Below are positions 8,663 to 18,663 of a stretch of 22,259 nt of DNA, piece by piece. Below the pieces are notes generated by a model, which saw nothing but the letters and a program-made list of their open reading frames with translations, had not been told where the DNA came from and did no database searches. Made by a program: the position numbers and the translations under genes. Each line of letters opens with the position of its first letter. Position 1 is the first letter of the stretch. The stretch is from Xenoacremonium recifei (taxonomy: Eukaryota; Ascomycota; Sordariomycetes; Hypocreales; Nectriaceae): NCBI GenBank assembly GCA_012184525.1, contig WOFQ01000154.1:1-22259 (forward strand). Reading direction: 5' to 3'.

Positions 8663-9418
8663 CTAGCCAAAAGGAGAGTCTACCACTGAGATCTATAGCT
8701 TATCTAAAACTATATTGTGTCAAAATCACGACATGAATTCGTGCTCGTGAGAAATCTATCCTTGTAGAAACCGTGGGAACTGTAGCCGTTGCTCAATGTA
8801 GCATCGAAGTTCTCGTTCATAAAACAGAAGGGACACCTCGATTTCTTTAATTCCGTTCCTCTCGGTATGGAAAGATAGAGTAGACGGCCACACGTGGTGC
8901 TCCTACCTCACAATAACATTAGGCTAGATTCATTCTCCTGCCCTTTGTGTTCTAAGAAGCTTTTATCTTGTGCAGAAGAAAAGCAGCCTAGTTCCACTGG
9001 TACCCGAGTTCGCGATAGGAAAATAGCCGCCGCATTGAACCCCACCGCGCTAAATCCCGTCGCGAAGAGCAAATCCCGTCGCATAGAGCCAATCCCGTCG
9101 TCAACAAAGCCCTCTGATAAACACCCATAATGCCCAGTATCCGTTTGCCATCTTATCCGGTCGTCTTCGTTGGCCAGCCCCTCTCCTTCAAAGGTCTCGC
9201 ATTAGCATTACAACTACGCACCAACGGCTCGGGCTGCGACCTATTTCGCTTATTAACTGGCCTCCCGTCTGAGGTTCAAGCGTTTGTGACCACCTCCTGG
9301 GCTTCCACAGATATCGGAATATATCACGAACCGCCCACGAAAGATCTCAAGACACGGCAATCTATTTGAAATCATATCTTCGCGCCACTCGCCCTTACCC
9401 TTTGTTTCTCGGACCGAG
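8663..9418 (+). promoter_or_regulatory. Intergenic and long 5' leader of the transporter gene
   Basis: A 756-bp stretch between the dioxygenase stop and the transporter ATG. It contains the triple CCCGTCG array (9052-9100, listed separately) and, downstream, an ATG-initiated 79-codon open frame (9130-9369) that ends 49 nt before the transporter ATG in a different frame. That frame matches nothing I recognise. It may be an upstream ORF or noncoding leader. No strong TATA box was seen. Confidence 0.45.
9052..9100 (+). repeat. Triple AAATCCCGTCG element (candidate operator array)
   Basis: AAATCCCGTCG occurs at 9052-9062 and 9071-9081, and AATCCCGTCG at 9091-9100. Start-to-start spacing is 19-20 bp, about two helical turns, so the copies face the same side of the DNA. 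The flanks are partly conserved (GCGAAGAGC, GCATAGAGCC), so the array may have arisen by duplication of a unit of about 20 bp. The element recurs in both orientations in the dioxygenase promoter. A role as regulator binding site is inference. Confidence 0.6.
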
Positions 9419-11154
9419 ATGACTGGCCAACGCATTTCCATTCACCAATGGATCCCTAACTCGTCGCGAGTCACTGCCTGCCTCGTCGTAGCCTCAGTTT
9501 GCGTGACCTCGACGACCAAAGGTTACGATGGGTCCATGATGTACGCGAACAACTCGTCTACGTCGTGAGATAACGGTGCCCTCATGTTAACAAAATTCAC
9601 TTTAGGAATTCGCTTAACGAGCTCCCCAGTTACACAGACTACTTTACTCTCACCACGGCAACCAAGTCTCTTAACACTTGTGCTATCTGGTTACGGGGTA
9701 ATATCGCTGCGACCGTACCTGGACCAATCGCCAATCGCTATGGACGGCGACACACGCTTCGTTGGGCTTCTCTGTTTACTATATGCGGAGCTATCATTCA
9801 AGCGGCTGCGCAGAACATCGCTATGTGGGTAATCTCGAGGATGCTGGTCGGCCTAGGTATTACATTTTCTATGATTGCCGCGACTGCCTATACTGCCGAG
9901 ACGCTTCCCGTCAAGTGGAGAGCCTGGGGTGTTGGTCTTCTCGGTGACCTCTATTACGTTGGTAAGCTAGCCTGAGTGCTATGTCCCAAATTTTCCAAGC
10001 ACCCAACTAATACTTTAACCCAAAGGTGGATTTCTGGCTTCTGGAATTACCTATGGCACGTCAAGAATGAACACAACCTGGGCTCGGAGGCTCCCTTCTG
10101 CCCTCCAAGGTTTATTTAGTGTCATTGCCCTTGCCGTCCTCTTCGTGGTCCCAGAATCCCCCCGATGGCTTGCAATGCAAGAGCGAAACGAGGAAGCCCT
10201 GCAAGTTGTTGCTCTCTTGAACTCGGACGGCGACACTACTCACCCCGAAACTCTCATGGCTTATCAAGAGATCATGGACGGCATCGAGTTCGAGCGTACC
10301 GATGGACGGCAGGTCTCGCTGAAACATATTGCGAAGACCCCTGACTTACGGATGAGACTGATTCTTGTCATATCCGCTTCTATTTGCGCCATGCTATCCG
10401 GAAACAATATCGTGAGCTTTTACATGGGCGATATACTTGACAATGCTGGAGTCACAGATTCTAATACGCAGCTTCAAATTGTAAAGGACCTCTCTTTTCG
10501 CTCCCGGCAAGGTGCTGACTGTGCGACAGACTATTATTCTGAATGCCTGGTGCCTGGTTATTTCAATTATTGGTACTCGCTTACTAGATAGATTTGGTCG
10601 CAAAAAGATCGCCATAATCAGCAATTCCGGCATGGTTCTTTTCCTATTCCTCGTTGGTGGACTTACAGCAGGTATGGCTCCTTGAAATTTGGTTTCGCAC
10701 GGCTTTTAAATTTTGATATGTATTAGGATTCGGTACTTCTGGAAACAAGTCCGGTATCTACGGCACGGTCGCCAGCATCTTCCTATTTCAGGGCACTTAC
10801 AGTCTCGCTTGGACACCGCTTATCATGTTATACCCGCCTGAGATTATGAACTACAATATGAGAGTCTACGGCGTCGGATTGATGGAATTCCTAGGGAATT
10901 GCTTTGGGCTACTGGTGGTCTTTATCTTCCCGTTCGCTTTCAAAGCCATTGGCTGGAAGTTCTTTATGATCAATGCAGCCTGGGATGTACTTGAAATCGC
11001 CTTTGTGGCTTACTTCTGGATTGAGACGAAAGGCCTTTCCCTTGAACAAATCAATTATAAGTTCCTATCGACTTATGGCAAGGTTGACTCAGTGGAGGGT
11101 TTGGAGGTAGATGGCTCCAAAATAGGAATTAGGAAGGGTGACGAGAAGAATTAG
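9419..11154 (+). CDS. MFS sugar-porter family transporter (lactose-permease-like)
   Basis: Five exons: 9419-9540, 9606-9961, 10026-10480, 10530-10671 and 10727-11154. The four introns are 65, 64, 49 and 55 nt with GT/AG ends and consistent phase. The product is 500 residues, normal for this family. The start ATG gives the usual N-terminal lead (VTSTTKGYDGSMMNSLNELP after splicing). Sugar-porter signatures follow in order: GPIANRYGRRHTL after helix 2, AETLPVKWRA, PESPRWLA before the central loop, LLDRFGRKK in the second half, YPPEIMNYNMR, and IETKGLSLEQI at the end of helix 12. It is predicted to be a plasma-membrane protein with 12 helices that moves a sugar or related small molecule by proton symport. 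The substrate cannot be read from sequence. The promoter carries three copies of an element shared with the dioxygenase gene. The gene converges with the truncated regulator downstream. Confidence 0.92.
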
Positions 11155-11292
11155 GTTAATAAGAGGCTCTCGCTTCTGATTATTGAAGTCTAAATATATA
11201 AAGAAGGCGAAGGAATTATAATATATTTCTGATAACTATAGTCTGAGGGTTAAGCTATCTCTCTACTAGCCATTATTTGGGTGATGCTAAAG

Positions 11293-12382
11293 TCACAAGT
11301 ACGTGAAGTTTATGTCGTGATCGTGGCTCAAAAAAATGCCCAACCCCGATTCGGCGAAGAGATCGTCCCACGAATTGATTCCTAGCGGTAGTAAGAAATG
11401 CTCGCCGCTCACAGCCTTACCCGCCTGGTTGTTTGTGAGGTCTGAGACGCTTCGAATGATATCTGCGATGGTGAAGGTAATCTTGTTACCAGTGTGCAGA
11501 CATTCGTCCAGTCCAAGCAAGACATCCAGAACGTTTCCACCTCTCTTCGCGATGGAGCTCCACATCTCAGCTGTTCGAAGAATATCCCGGCCAATCTTTG
11601 CGACAGATCTCAGCTCGGCGCCGTCATACAGTGAGGAATTCTCAGCACGAAACATGGAGGCAAATGTCATAATAATAGAACATGTCGTTATCTGCGAGCT
11701 GACTGTCCACATTCTCAAGCCCATGCACTTGGAGCGGCTTTCTCCCCAAGACGCTGCATCTTGTATACAGGTTTTGGCCATATGGATCGTCGTCATCTTT
11801 CCTTGAACTTAGTATAATAGGACTACTATCAAGAAGATGACAACATACGCACCATCGTATATGTGAATCGACGATCGTGGAAGCTCGCCATCTGAAAGTG
11901 CCGATGAACAGTGAATGTCTTGAGTCTTTGCGTTAGATCTATCAGAGCAATGATATAGGAGAGTGGAATAACCTTATGTGCCATGCAGAGTAGTCGAACT
12001 GATCTCATAACCTCTGTCTCGAGACCTACCCCAACGTGAACAGACTGCGGAATCAGCAAGAAGGGTGGCATTCGTCTGAATGATGCCTGAAGTGCTTGAT
12101 CTGCCCACATGACTTGATCATACAATCGAAGAAGACGATCGGAACTGTCTCCCGGGTGGCCGACGGACATCATTCTTTCGTGATGCTTATATATGATGAT
12201 TGCCACTGATGAGTATTATTCTGCGCTCTCTCAATGTGTGACACCATAGACAACTCACCTTCATTCATGACACAGGTATAACTGCTTTGAGTGTAGGTCT
12301 CAAGCGGCTGGTCGATAACTCTTCCATTCTGTGCAATCCTTTCCGGATTATCTAAGCAGTTTCGAGGTAGTGGGGTGTTGAA
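11293..12382 (-). pseudogene. C-terminal half of a fungal-specific transcription factor, N-terminus missing
   Basis: Three minus-strand exons can be joined in phase: 12382-12259, 12205-11853 and 11796-11293. Introns are 12258-12206 (GTGAGT donor, CAG acceptor) and 11852-11797 (GTGCGT donor). Together they give about 326 residues with no internal stop. Family features are FNTPLPRN near the beginning, a helical block (LLRLYDQVMWADQALQASFRRMPPF), HRHFQ followed by RFTYT and a later TCIQDAAS, and a C-terminal SWDDLFAESGLGI. These fit the second half of the fungal-specific TF domain (PF04082 type). The first exon begins at a good acceptor (CTGACAG), but only 63 bp separate it from the P450 stop, with no room for the upstream exons or a DNA-binding domain. 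The fragment is therefore beheaded, probably by deletion or rearrangement, and apparently recent because splice sites and frame are intact. It could be transcribed by read-through from the P450 on the same strand. Confidence 0.72.
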
Positions 12383-12445
12383 CTGTCAGTTAAAATTATA
12401 TAACAATTGAATTGAATACCTACGGTATTCTACACACTGGCCTTG

Positions 12446-14083
12446 CTACTTCGTAAGCGTGACTAGGCACCGATGCCCGCGTGGTGCAATCAGAAAGAAG
12501 TTTTCCATCTCCATCGCTTTATCGGTCATAGGCTTGGAAAGTTTTGCGCCGCGGCACTCTCGGAAGAATAATGCCGCTCCGAGACGAAGTTCCATTCTAG
12601 CCAGATGTAATCCAATGCAGATCCTTGTTCCTCCTCCGAATGGGGAAAACGCTTGCCTTTGTTCTTTTGTCAACGAAGTGGGATTCAGGAAGCGAGTTTC
12701 ATCGAATCTAAAACACACGGGTTAGAATGGACTTAGCCTGAGATTTTCTGGTGAACGAACTCGAGAGGGTTGGCAAAGATACTTTCGTTCCTGTGAAGAG
12801 TGTATGCCTGCGTCTCAACCACGGTACTTTCGGGAATGAAGTGACCGCAGAACGTTGCACCACCGGCAGGGACAGTCCGAGGTAATGCTCCTGGGGCTGC
12901 TCCATAGAGTCTCAGGGTTTCATCAATAATGGAGTTCAGGAGAGGTAGATCCTCCAACTCAGTATCACCAAAAGCGGTATCGAGTCCCCCAACTTCTTCC
13001 TCCAGACGTCTTTGTAGCTCAGACTTCTTGAGAACCGCCCAGACCAAGTATGTCAATGTGACGGCTGTTGTATCCGAGCCTGCCACAATCAGATTGCCAG
13101 CTTCGAGACGGATACTCAGGTTTGAGAGGAGCTGCTTCTCCTCGCTATCGCATGCAGCCAACATACTACCGAATAGGTTCTGGGCGCCTCCATCATGCTT
13201 ACGCAGGTTGGTCACTGCCTTGCTTCCATATTCAAATAAATACTTGTCCGCCTTGACTATTGTCTGGATAGACTCGAGAGGTATATATCGGGCAACTGCA
13301 TGAAGCAAGGGAAGCTCCATGCGTATACCGCTTCCAAAGAGAGCAGATTCAAGGACGTGGATATACTGCGTTTTCTAAATCAGGAATAAGCATATGTCTA
13401 TGATCGGTTACTTTGCGGTGTAATCCGCCCTTACCTGGCCAATCTCTAGCATCCCAAAAGACTCCCCAAAAGAGAGATGCCCTATTACATCAGTTGCCAT
13501 GAACGTCCACCACTTCAAGACATCGGCATCCCCTCTCAGGGCATCATCCTTAATCTTAGCCACTGCAAGATTAGCCTTCTCCCTGATTAAGGGCTCCCAG
13601 TTGGCTCTCAGTGAGTTGTTACTGAATGCCTTGGCGAATAACTTGCGTCGCTGGGCATGCTGTTTAGGATCGATCATGGCAAAGATTCCTGGTTCGGATG
13701 CTAGATTGAGTTCTTGATACCAGGGAGCCTTGAGAAAGCCACCACCGATTCGGTGAATCTTGGCCACGCTCTCAGGATCAGAAACTGCCACATTTTCCGG
13801 ACTGACTCGTACAACAGGCCCGTACTTCTGGTGAAGTGCATCGATATAGTACATGCGCGTGCCCCTTAGGGTATGAAACTTGAGCTCGAAGCGGGTGAAT
13901 CTGGTATACCAAGGTCCTGGAAGATGGCCTAGGGGACAGTTGATGGCACAAGTGACCAACTTTTAACCGTCTGTTAGTATCGGGGAAGTTCGGTTACCTG
14001 GCTATGTGACTCACACGTAATACCCATATAGCTAGCAGGGCCAGACAACTCCAAAGTGCGACGAAAAATACGGACTCTGACAT
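12446..14083 (-). CDS. Cytochrome P450 monooxygenase
   Basis: Four exons: 14083-14015, 13959-13435, 13374-12761 and 12707-12446, giving 489 residues, a normal length for a fungal P450. Exon 1 supplies a 23-residue hydrophobic membrane anchor. Intron 1 uses GTGAGT, a TACTAAC branch and AAAAG 12 nt later; the AG directly after the branch is skipped because it would lead into a stop. Exon 2 has the proline hinge (LGHLPGPW) and HQKYGPVVRVSPENVAVSD. Exon 3 has the I-helix AGSDTT (about 296-301) and K-helix ETLR (about 350-353). Intron 3 (12760-12708) uses an unusual GTTCGT donor but restores NPLEFDETRFLNP exactly. Exon 4 has the haem loop FGGGTRICIG with the cysteine ligand at about C433. It is likely an ER-bound oxygenase needing a P450 reductase. 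The resemblance is to fungal secondary-metabolism P450s. The substrate is unknown. Confidence 0.93.
12708..12760 (-). other. P450 intron 3 with a GTTCGT donor
   Basis: On the minus strand the intron runs from GTTCGT to TTTTAG (53 nt) with a TTCTAAC branch. Competing donors nearby give a wrong phase or a stop. This one restores the conserved stretch between the PERF-like region and the haem loop. The donor departs from the usual GTANGT. Confidence 0.75.
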
Positions 14084-14990
14084 GGCCAGTGGTTTAGATT
14101 CTTGAAAGACCTAGTTTCGCCGTCGCACAGCCTTCAAGTCAGCGAAAAATTCCTAAAATTTAAACGGAGGACTCAGCTCCTAGAAAGCGCCATCCAATTG
14201 TCTCGGGTCGTGGGGAAGTTCCGGTGGAGCGGAGGAATTCAACTTTTGCGGGGGTGGGCGGGCCGAGACCGAGTTCAGGCTTTCAGCCAACTTGCTGAGC
14301 AGCTGAACCCAAGATACAAAGCCGAGATTATGTCAGCTTAAGCAGACTCGGGGGGGTGTCCACAAAAAAGAAGAGATTTAGGCATCAAGGGTCAGTAGCC
14401 TATCTTTATCCCGAGTATGCAGGTTATTTTTAGCAGTCCTTACGTCAGTTGCCTCCTAAACAACTCTGTTGCACGAGCAATGTTTTTATGGATGTTGTTC
14501 CTTCAAATATAAGCTCCAAAGGTAGCTTCTACTAATAGTTAGACTGTGATCGCTGTGTAGTTAAGCCATAGCAAACAAACGTTCCCACGATGATGTATGA
14601 TATATGTATCTAAATACTTCGCACAATGGTGGCTGTATACTGGCCTTGCCATGGAGTATCGAGACGCTTTTCCTTGAGCATGATGCATCTCTTCACTAGA
14701 GCTTGAATGTTGGTATTCCTTACTGTACGGTCTACCTATAAAATTGCAAGCTTGTAAACCCGGTTTCTTCACAGCAGCGCGGATAATTCAGTTGAGCCGG
14801 GACATTTCTTCAGGTACATCTATGGAATGTTCACAACCGCTGTATGTAATAGAGCTGTTAGGTGATAGCGGGAAGCCTTCCTGAGAATGCAAATAGTGTC
14901 CAAGTCGATTCCATTTCCATTAACGTCTCTAACTCTCGAGATCATTGGCTCTTTCAACTTCAATTACATTCTCCTTTGAATGCGCATGCT
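14084..14990. other. Intergenic: P450 promoter and 3' end of the second transporter
   Basis: About 900 bp without a recognisable gene. Adjacent to the P450 start the plus strand reads CGCCGTCGCAC at 14118-14128, sharing CCGTCGCA with the CCCGTCG elements of the dioxygenase and transporter promoters; this is a weak match. A CCAAT occurs near 14189. Short open frames at 14102-14341 (+) and 14539-14772 (-) have no family features. Confidence 0.4.
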
Positions 14991-16777
14991 TCAAATGAGC
15001 GCGTGTCTCAATACCTGTAATTTGTGCACCAATACTCCCAGCCGTGAATTTCCAGCCTTAGACGGATTAGCCTCCAAGCACCTTCGGAGAAGAGCGGATA
15101 TATCATGCTGCTTACCCCCTGTCTTCCGAGCTGGTACCTTTTGGCGCAGCATTTCATCAATCTCTTCAAGAGACCTGCCCTTCAATTCAGGGAAGAAGAA
15201 GTAGGACCACACCAAGGCCGCTAGACCAATGCTGCCATATATGTAGCCGACCTTTGCGTTCAGGTTGCCATAACCTGGGTTCATCAAGTACGGCACTGTG
15301 AATGTTGCCACAAAATTTGTTAAGTTCTGAATAGTCCAGCCCATGGCCGCAGTCTTGTCTCTGAGTTTCAAGGAGGGTATCTCGGCTGCAGTAAGAGATG
15401 CACTGCGCATGTAGTCAGCGATAATTGGCCAGAATCTTCGATCACACTAGCCGGGTTACTGAAGATAACTTACATTGAGGCAAATGAGCTGAGGAAGAAG
15501 AAACCAAAAACTGGTATCATGGCTACAATGCCATTCTTCCGTGCTATAGATGGATGACCGGTCCCAAGGGCCCCGATAGCGATCATGGCTCCTGATGCCA
15601 GTGTACCGCATACCAGAAGCAAGGGGCGACGGCCTATTTGGTCCACTGTTGTTACGAAAAGTATGGCACCAGCAATGCTGCAACATTGGCTGACAACAGT
15701 AAATAAGAACGGGTCGACGGTATGCAATGACTTCAAGAAGATAGTTCCATATATGTTTGCGAATGCTTGACCGGTGGCCAACCCGATGAAGTTCATCGTC
15801 ATTGCAATACCAGTTCGGCGCTGAAAGCGAGTTATTAATTTAGCCTTTCCCCTTGATTGGAACATGATTATCAGATTGAACTCACTGCATTGGTGCCACG
15901 GAAAAGATCGGCCCAGGAATTCGATTTGGTATCAAGAGCGAGAGCCTCTTTGAGCAAAAACATTTCATGCTCTAGGTTCGACCCATCCCCGTCCCGAAGC
16001 CAGCGTAGAGACTTCAAGGCCTGATCATCCTTTCCTTTCCGTAGAAGCCAACGAGGAGATTCAGGAAGAACCCAGGACAGCATCAGCGCGAGAGCAGGAG
16101 GAGCGAACAGGACTGTGATTGGAGTCGTCCAAGATGGATCGCCGGCCCAGCCAGAGGTTCTCCAGCAGACTATGCCAATGGTCAAGGATCCTATCATACG
16201 CCCTAACAGATAGAACGATACAAGAGAACCTCGAAGCTTAGCTGGAACAACTTCAGCAGTAAAGAGCGGAATAAGCCAACTCTCCATGCCGCAGTAGAAA
16301 TGCACAATCATACGGCCGATGACAATCTGGGCGTAAGTCTTGGAACTGTAGGTAACACCTACGCCTATGAAACAAACGCAGGTCATGATGATATATACCA
16401 CGCGGCGACCAAAGGCCTCGCCCAGTACTGCAGCTGTAAATATCGCGATGGCGTAGGTAATCAGAGGGAAAGAGTTAAGCATTGACAAGTGTGCCGTGCC
16501 GATAGTGCAGACTCCGGTCTCAGGGTTGCATTGGTCTCCGAATGTTTGTTGAAATGCTATTAACTCGCACTGATTAACTTGACAACTTGATAAAAAGGAC
16601 ACAAGGATCAAGCATACCCGACATTGCCTGGATGCTGTTATAAATGCTGAGATCAAAGCCATTACTGAAGACGCTGACTCCCATTACTAAGCAAAATATG
16701 CCTAAATGAGGAGTAAAATGCCTGATGAACGGCAGCGAGGCTAGGTACTGCCGAGCAGTGCTCTTTCGCTTTGTCAT
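14991..16777 (-). CDS. MFS sugar transporter (maltose/alpha-glucoside permease-like)
   Basis: Four exons: 16777-16618, 16556-15886, 15820-15474 and 15402-14991, giving 529 residues. Introns are 61, 65 and 71 nt. The third could end earlier (a GAAG 38 nt in), adding 11 residues in frame. The longer intron is preferred because it gives a gap-free fit to the family around AAEIPSLKLRDKT. Motifs: GFDLSIYNSIQAM in helix 1, GEAFGRRVVY, PAKLRGSLV, PESPRWLL before the central loop, DQIGRRPLLL, and PELKGRSLEEIDEML at the C-terminus. A C-rich loop (GDQCNPETGVC) follows helix 1. The AEIPS/LRDKT signature is typical of fungal maltose and hexose permeases. It is predicted to be a plasma-membrane, proton-coupled sugar carrier. 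Three CreA-type sites upstream suggest glucose repression. It lies on the same strand as the P450 but 0.9 kb away, so it has its own promoter. Confidence 0.9.
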
Positions 16778-16880
16778 TCTGTCGCCCAAGTTTCTATCGC
16801 GTTGCTCTTGCTGTGGTGTTTACTTGCTAGCACGCAGGAGGAAGTAAGTATCCAGGATCAAGGGAGGCATGACAGCACAA

Positions 16881-16966
16881 ATTATATCAAATCATCCTTC
16901 GCTCCAGATCTCATCAGACCCACCCCAGGCAATGAGCGGCTAACTAAAACGTGGGGGAATCCGGGG
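16881..16966 (-). promoter_or_regulatory. Second transporter promoter: TATA-like box and three CreA-type sites
   Basis: TATAAT (complement of 16881-16886) lies about 105 bp upstream of the ATG at 16777. Further upstream, three matches to the CreA/Mig1 consensus SYGGRG cluster within 44 bp: CCCCAG at 16923-16928 (minus-strand CTGGGG), GTGGGG at 16951-16956 and CCGGGG at 16961-16966. Paired, close sites are what carbon catabolite repression in filamentous fungi usually needs. The consensus is short, so single hits mean little; the clustering ahead of a sugar permease is the argument. Confidence 0.5.
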
Positions 16967-17937
16967 AAACAGGGGCTCGGGATGTGGTCAATGTCTAGAC
17001 CGAACCGTCCAAACTAAGCAACGTTGTTCTACTAAGACATACCGCACGCTTGTACTTAGCCTAAGAACAATTCTCAGTTTCAGATTTGCATTTTAATAGA
17101 ACGATTAGATTTTGAGGTTAATGTAGCAAGAAGAGAGATAAATTGATATAATAATAAAAGTCTTGTTTTGAGTACAAATGTACTCTAGACACGCGGTTAC
17201 ATAGCAAGTCTCAAGATTGGAGTAAGTATGTGCGCGCCCTCGCCAACCGCCGGGATATGGGCCCCCGGGTATGTGGGCACAAACGCTCCTTGACCTTGAC
17301 TAACCACCATTTACCATTTAACTCGGGCTTCAGTTCTAACTTGAACAGTCGCTTGTGTCATTCTGTGCGGGGCTGGTGTTGGTATTTAAAGAGAGTGGGC
17401 TTGATGCTAAATCTTAACACTTAAGACACCTCCCATCTATGAGTTTTCCTAATTTCGCCCCGATTTATACAATCACTTCATCTTGAAAAGGCAGCACATC
17501 AAGAAATACGGGGCGAGCTTCCAAAGCCCTACCTCATATCTTCGATATCAAATGCCATCTGCAATAACTAGGCCGATCTGCTCACCCTACCTATTTGCCA
17601 CCTTGATCTTCATCTAAATAAAATTATCAGGACTAACGACCCGAAGAAGAGTGAACGAGTGGGAGCAAAAGATATACAGGGGCCTCGCAGCTAATGCGAA
17701 TTTTGGACCCGACATTAGGAAACCAGCCGAATCGGTACAATATATTGGAGGAAGAATGTGAAGATAAGGCTCCGCAGCGCCAGTCAAAGAAGGCAAAACG
17801 GCATTAAAATAGATAGACTTATAAACAGATTGAAGCACTAGGTAGCACTAGGTATTGGCAAATACGATGGTAGTTATGTTATACTTTTAACATCAGAATT
17901 GATGCTATTGTGATGCCAGAAGCTCTATTCGTGGCCG
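16967..17937. other. Intergenic, possible faint P450 N-terminal traces
   Basis: No intact gene. On the plus strand, near 17495, a short frame reads HIKKYGASF, reminiscent of the HxKYGPVVR region of P450s. This could be a worn trace of the upstream half of the P450 relic at 17938, but it is too short to rely on. Minus-strand open frame 17614-17838 shows no family features. Confidence 0.3.
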
Positions 17938-18663
17938 ATGCCATTGGGGGTGGCCAGACCGGGGGGCTGGCCTCCGCTACTCCTACCGACTTATCTTTCG
18001 ACTCCCCTTATCAATGGAAAAGATAGCTACCTGAGACCCAGACTCAGCAACCAGGAGCTCATTGAAGAGGCAATGGGGATCATGTTTGCAGGCAGCGGAA
18101 CGACCTTCACCACGCTTACTTATATGCTGTATGCGCTTTCATTGCTGGAGAATGCCCATATTCAGAAACAGCTATGCAATGAAGTGAGGAGCCTACCAGA
18201 TACCATTTTAGCTCTATGAAACAGTATCTACACGAACGCAGTTATCAAGGAGACATTCCGGCTCTTTCCGACTATCATGTCAACATTGCCTCGCATGCTC
18301 ACCGAGAATCTCCAGGTGGGAACTTACAAGTTGCCAAAGGGTACAGTTATGGGTATGCAGAACTTCGTGCATCACCGTGATCCGACGGTATTCCCGTGTC
18401 CGGACCACTTCATCCCGGACAGATGGTTGAAGAATAACGATGCAATGGAAGGTTCTCTTACACAATTTATTTCGTAACGCAGAGGATGCATTGACCGGAA
18501 TCCAGCCTGGGATGGGCTTTAACTTGGTGGCAATGCCTTGATGAGAGCGAAGTTCACGATCAAGCTCCGTTCAGAGATGCGGCCGTGCGAGATGGAGACG
18601 GAGGATCGTTTCAACATCGCCCCGCGAGGACGTAGACTGATGCTCGAGATTATGAGGACTTAA
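17938..18663 (+). pseudogene. Cytochrome P450 relic with three in-frame stops
   Basis: One continuous plus-strand frame carries the C-terminal half of a P450, interrupted by TGA at 18217-18219, TAA at 18475-18477 and TAA at 18520-18522. No frameshift is needed. Recognisable parts in order: LSNQELIEEAMGIMFAGSGTT (I helix), YALSLLENAHIQKQL, AVIKETFRLFPT (K helix with ExxR), VGMQNFVHHRDPTVFP, FIPDRW, a degraded haem region just after the second stop (RRGCIDRN, cysteine kept, the glycine after it lost), and DRFNIAPRGRRLMLEI at the end. The N-terminal half with the membrane anchor and proline hinge was not found. Preserved frame with several stops suggests point-mutational decay, perhaps by C-to-T type repeat-induced mutation. 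It belongs to a different P450 group from the intact gene at 12446-14083 (AGSGTT instead of AGSDTT), so it is not a simple recent duplicate. Confidence 0.85.

Noticed and set aside
13960..13972. AG directly after the TACTAAC branch in P450 intron 1 as acceptor
   Set aside because: Too close to the branch point, and the required frame then meets TAA; the AAAAG at 13960-13964 fits.
17614..17838. Minus-strand 74-codon open frame near the P450 relic
   Set aside because: No motif; the region is more likely decayed sequence.
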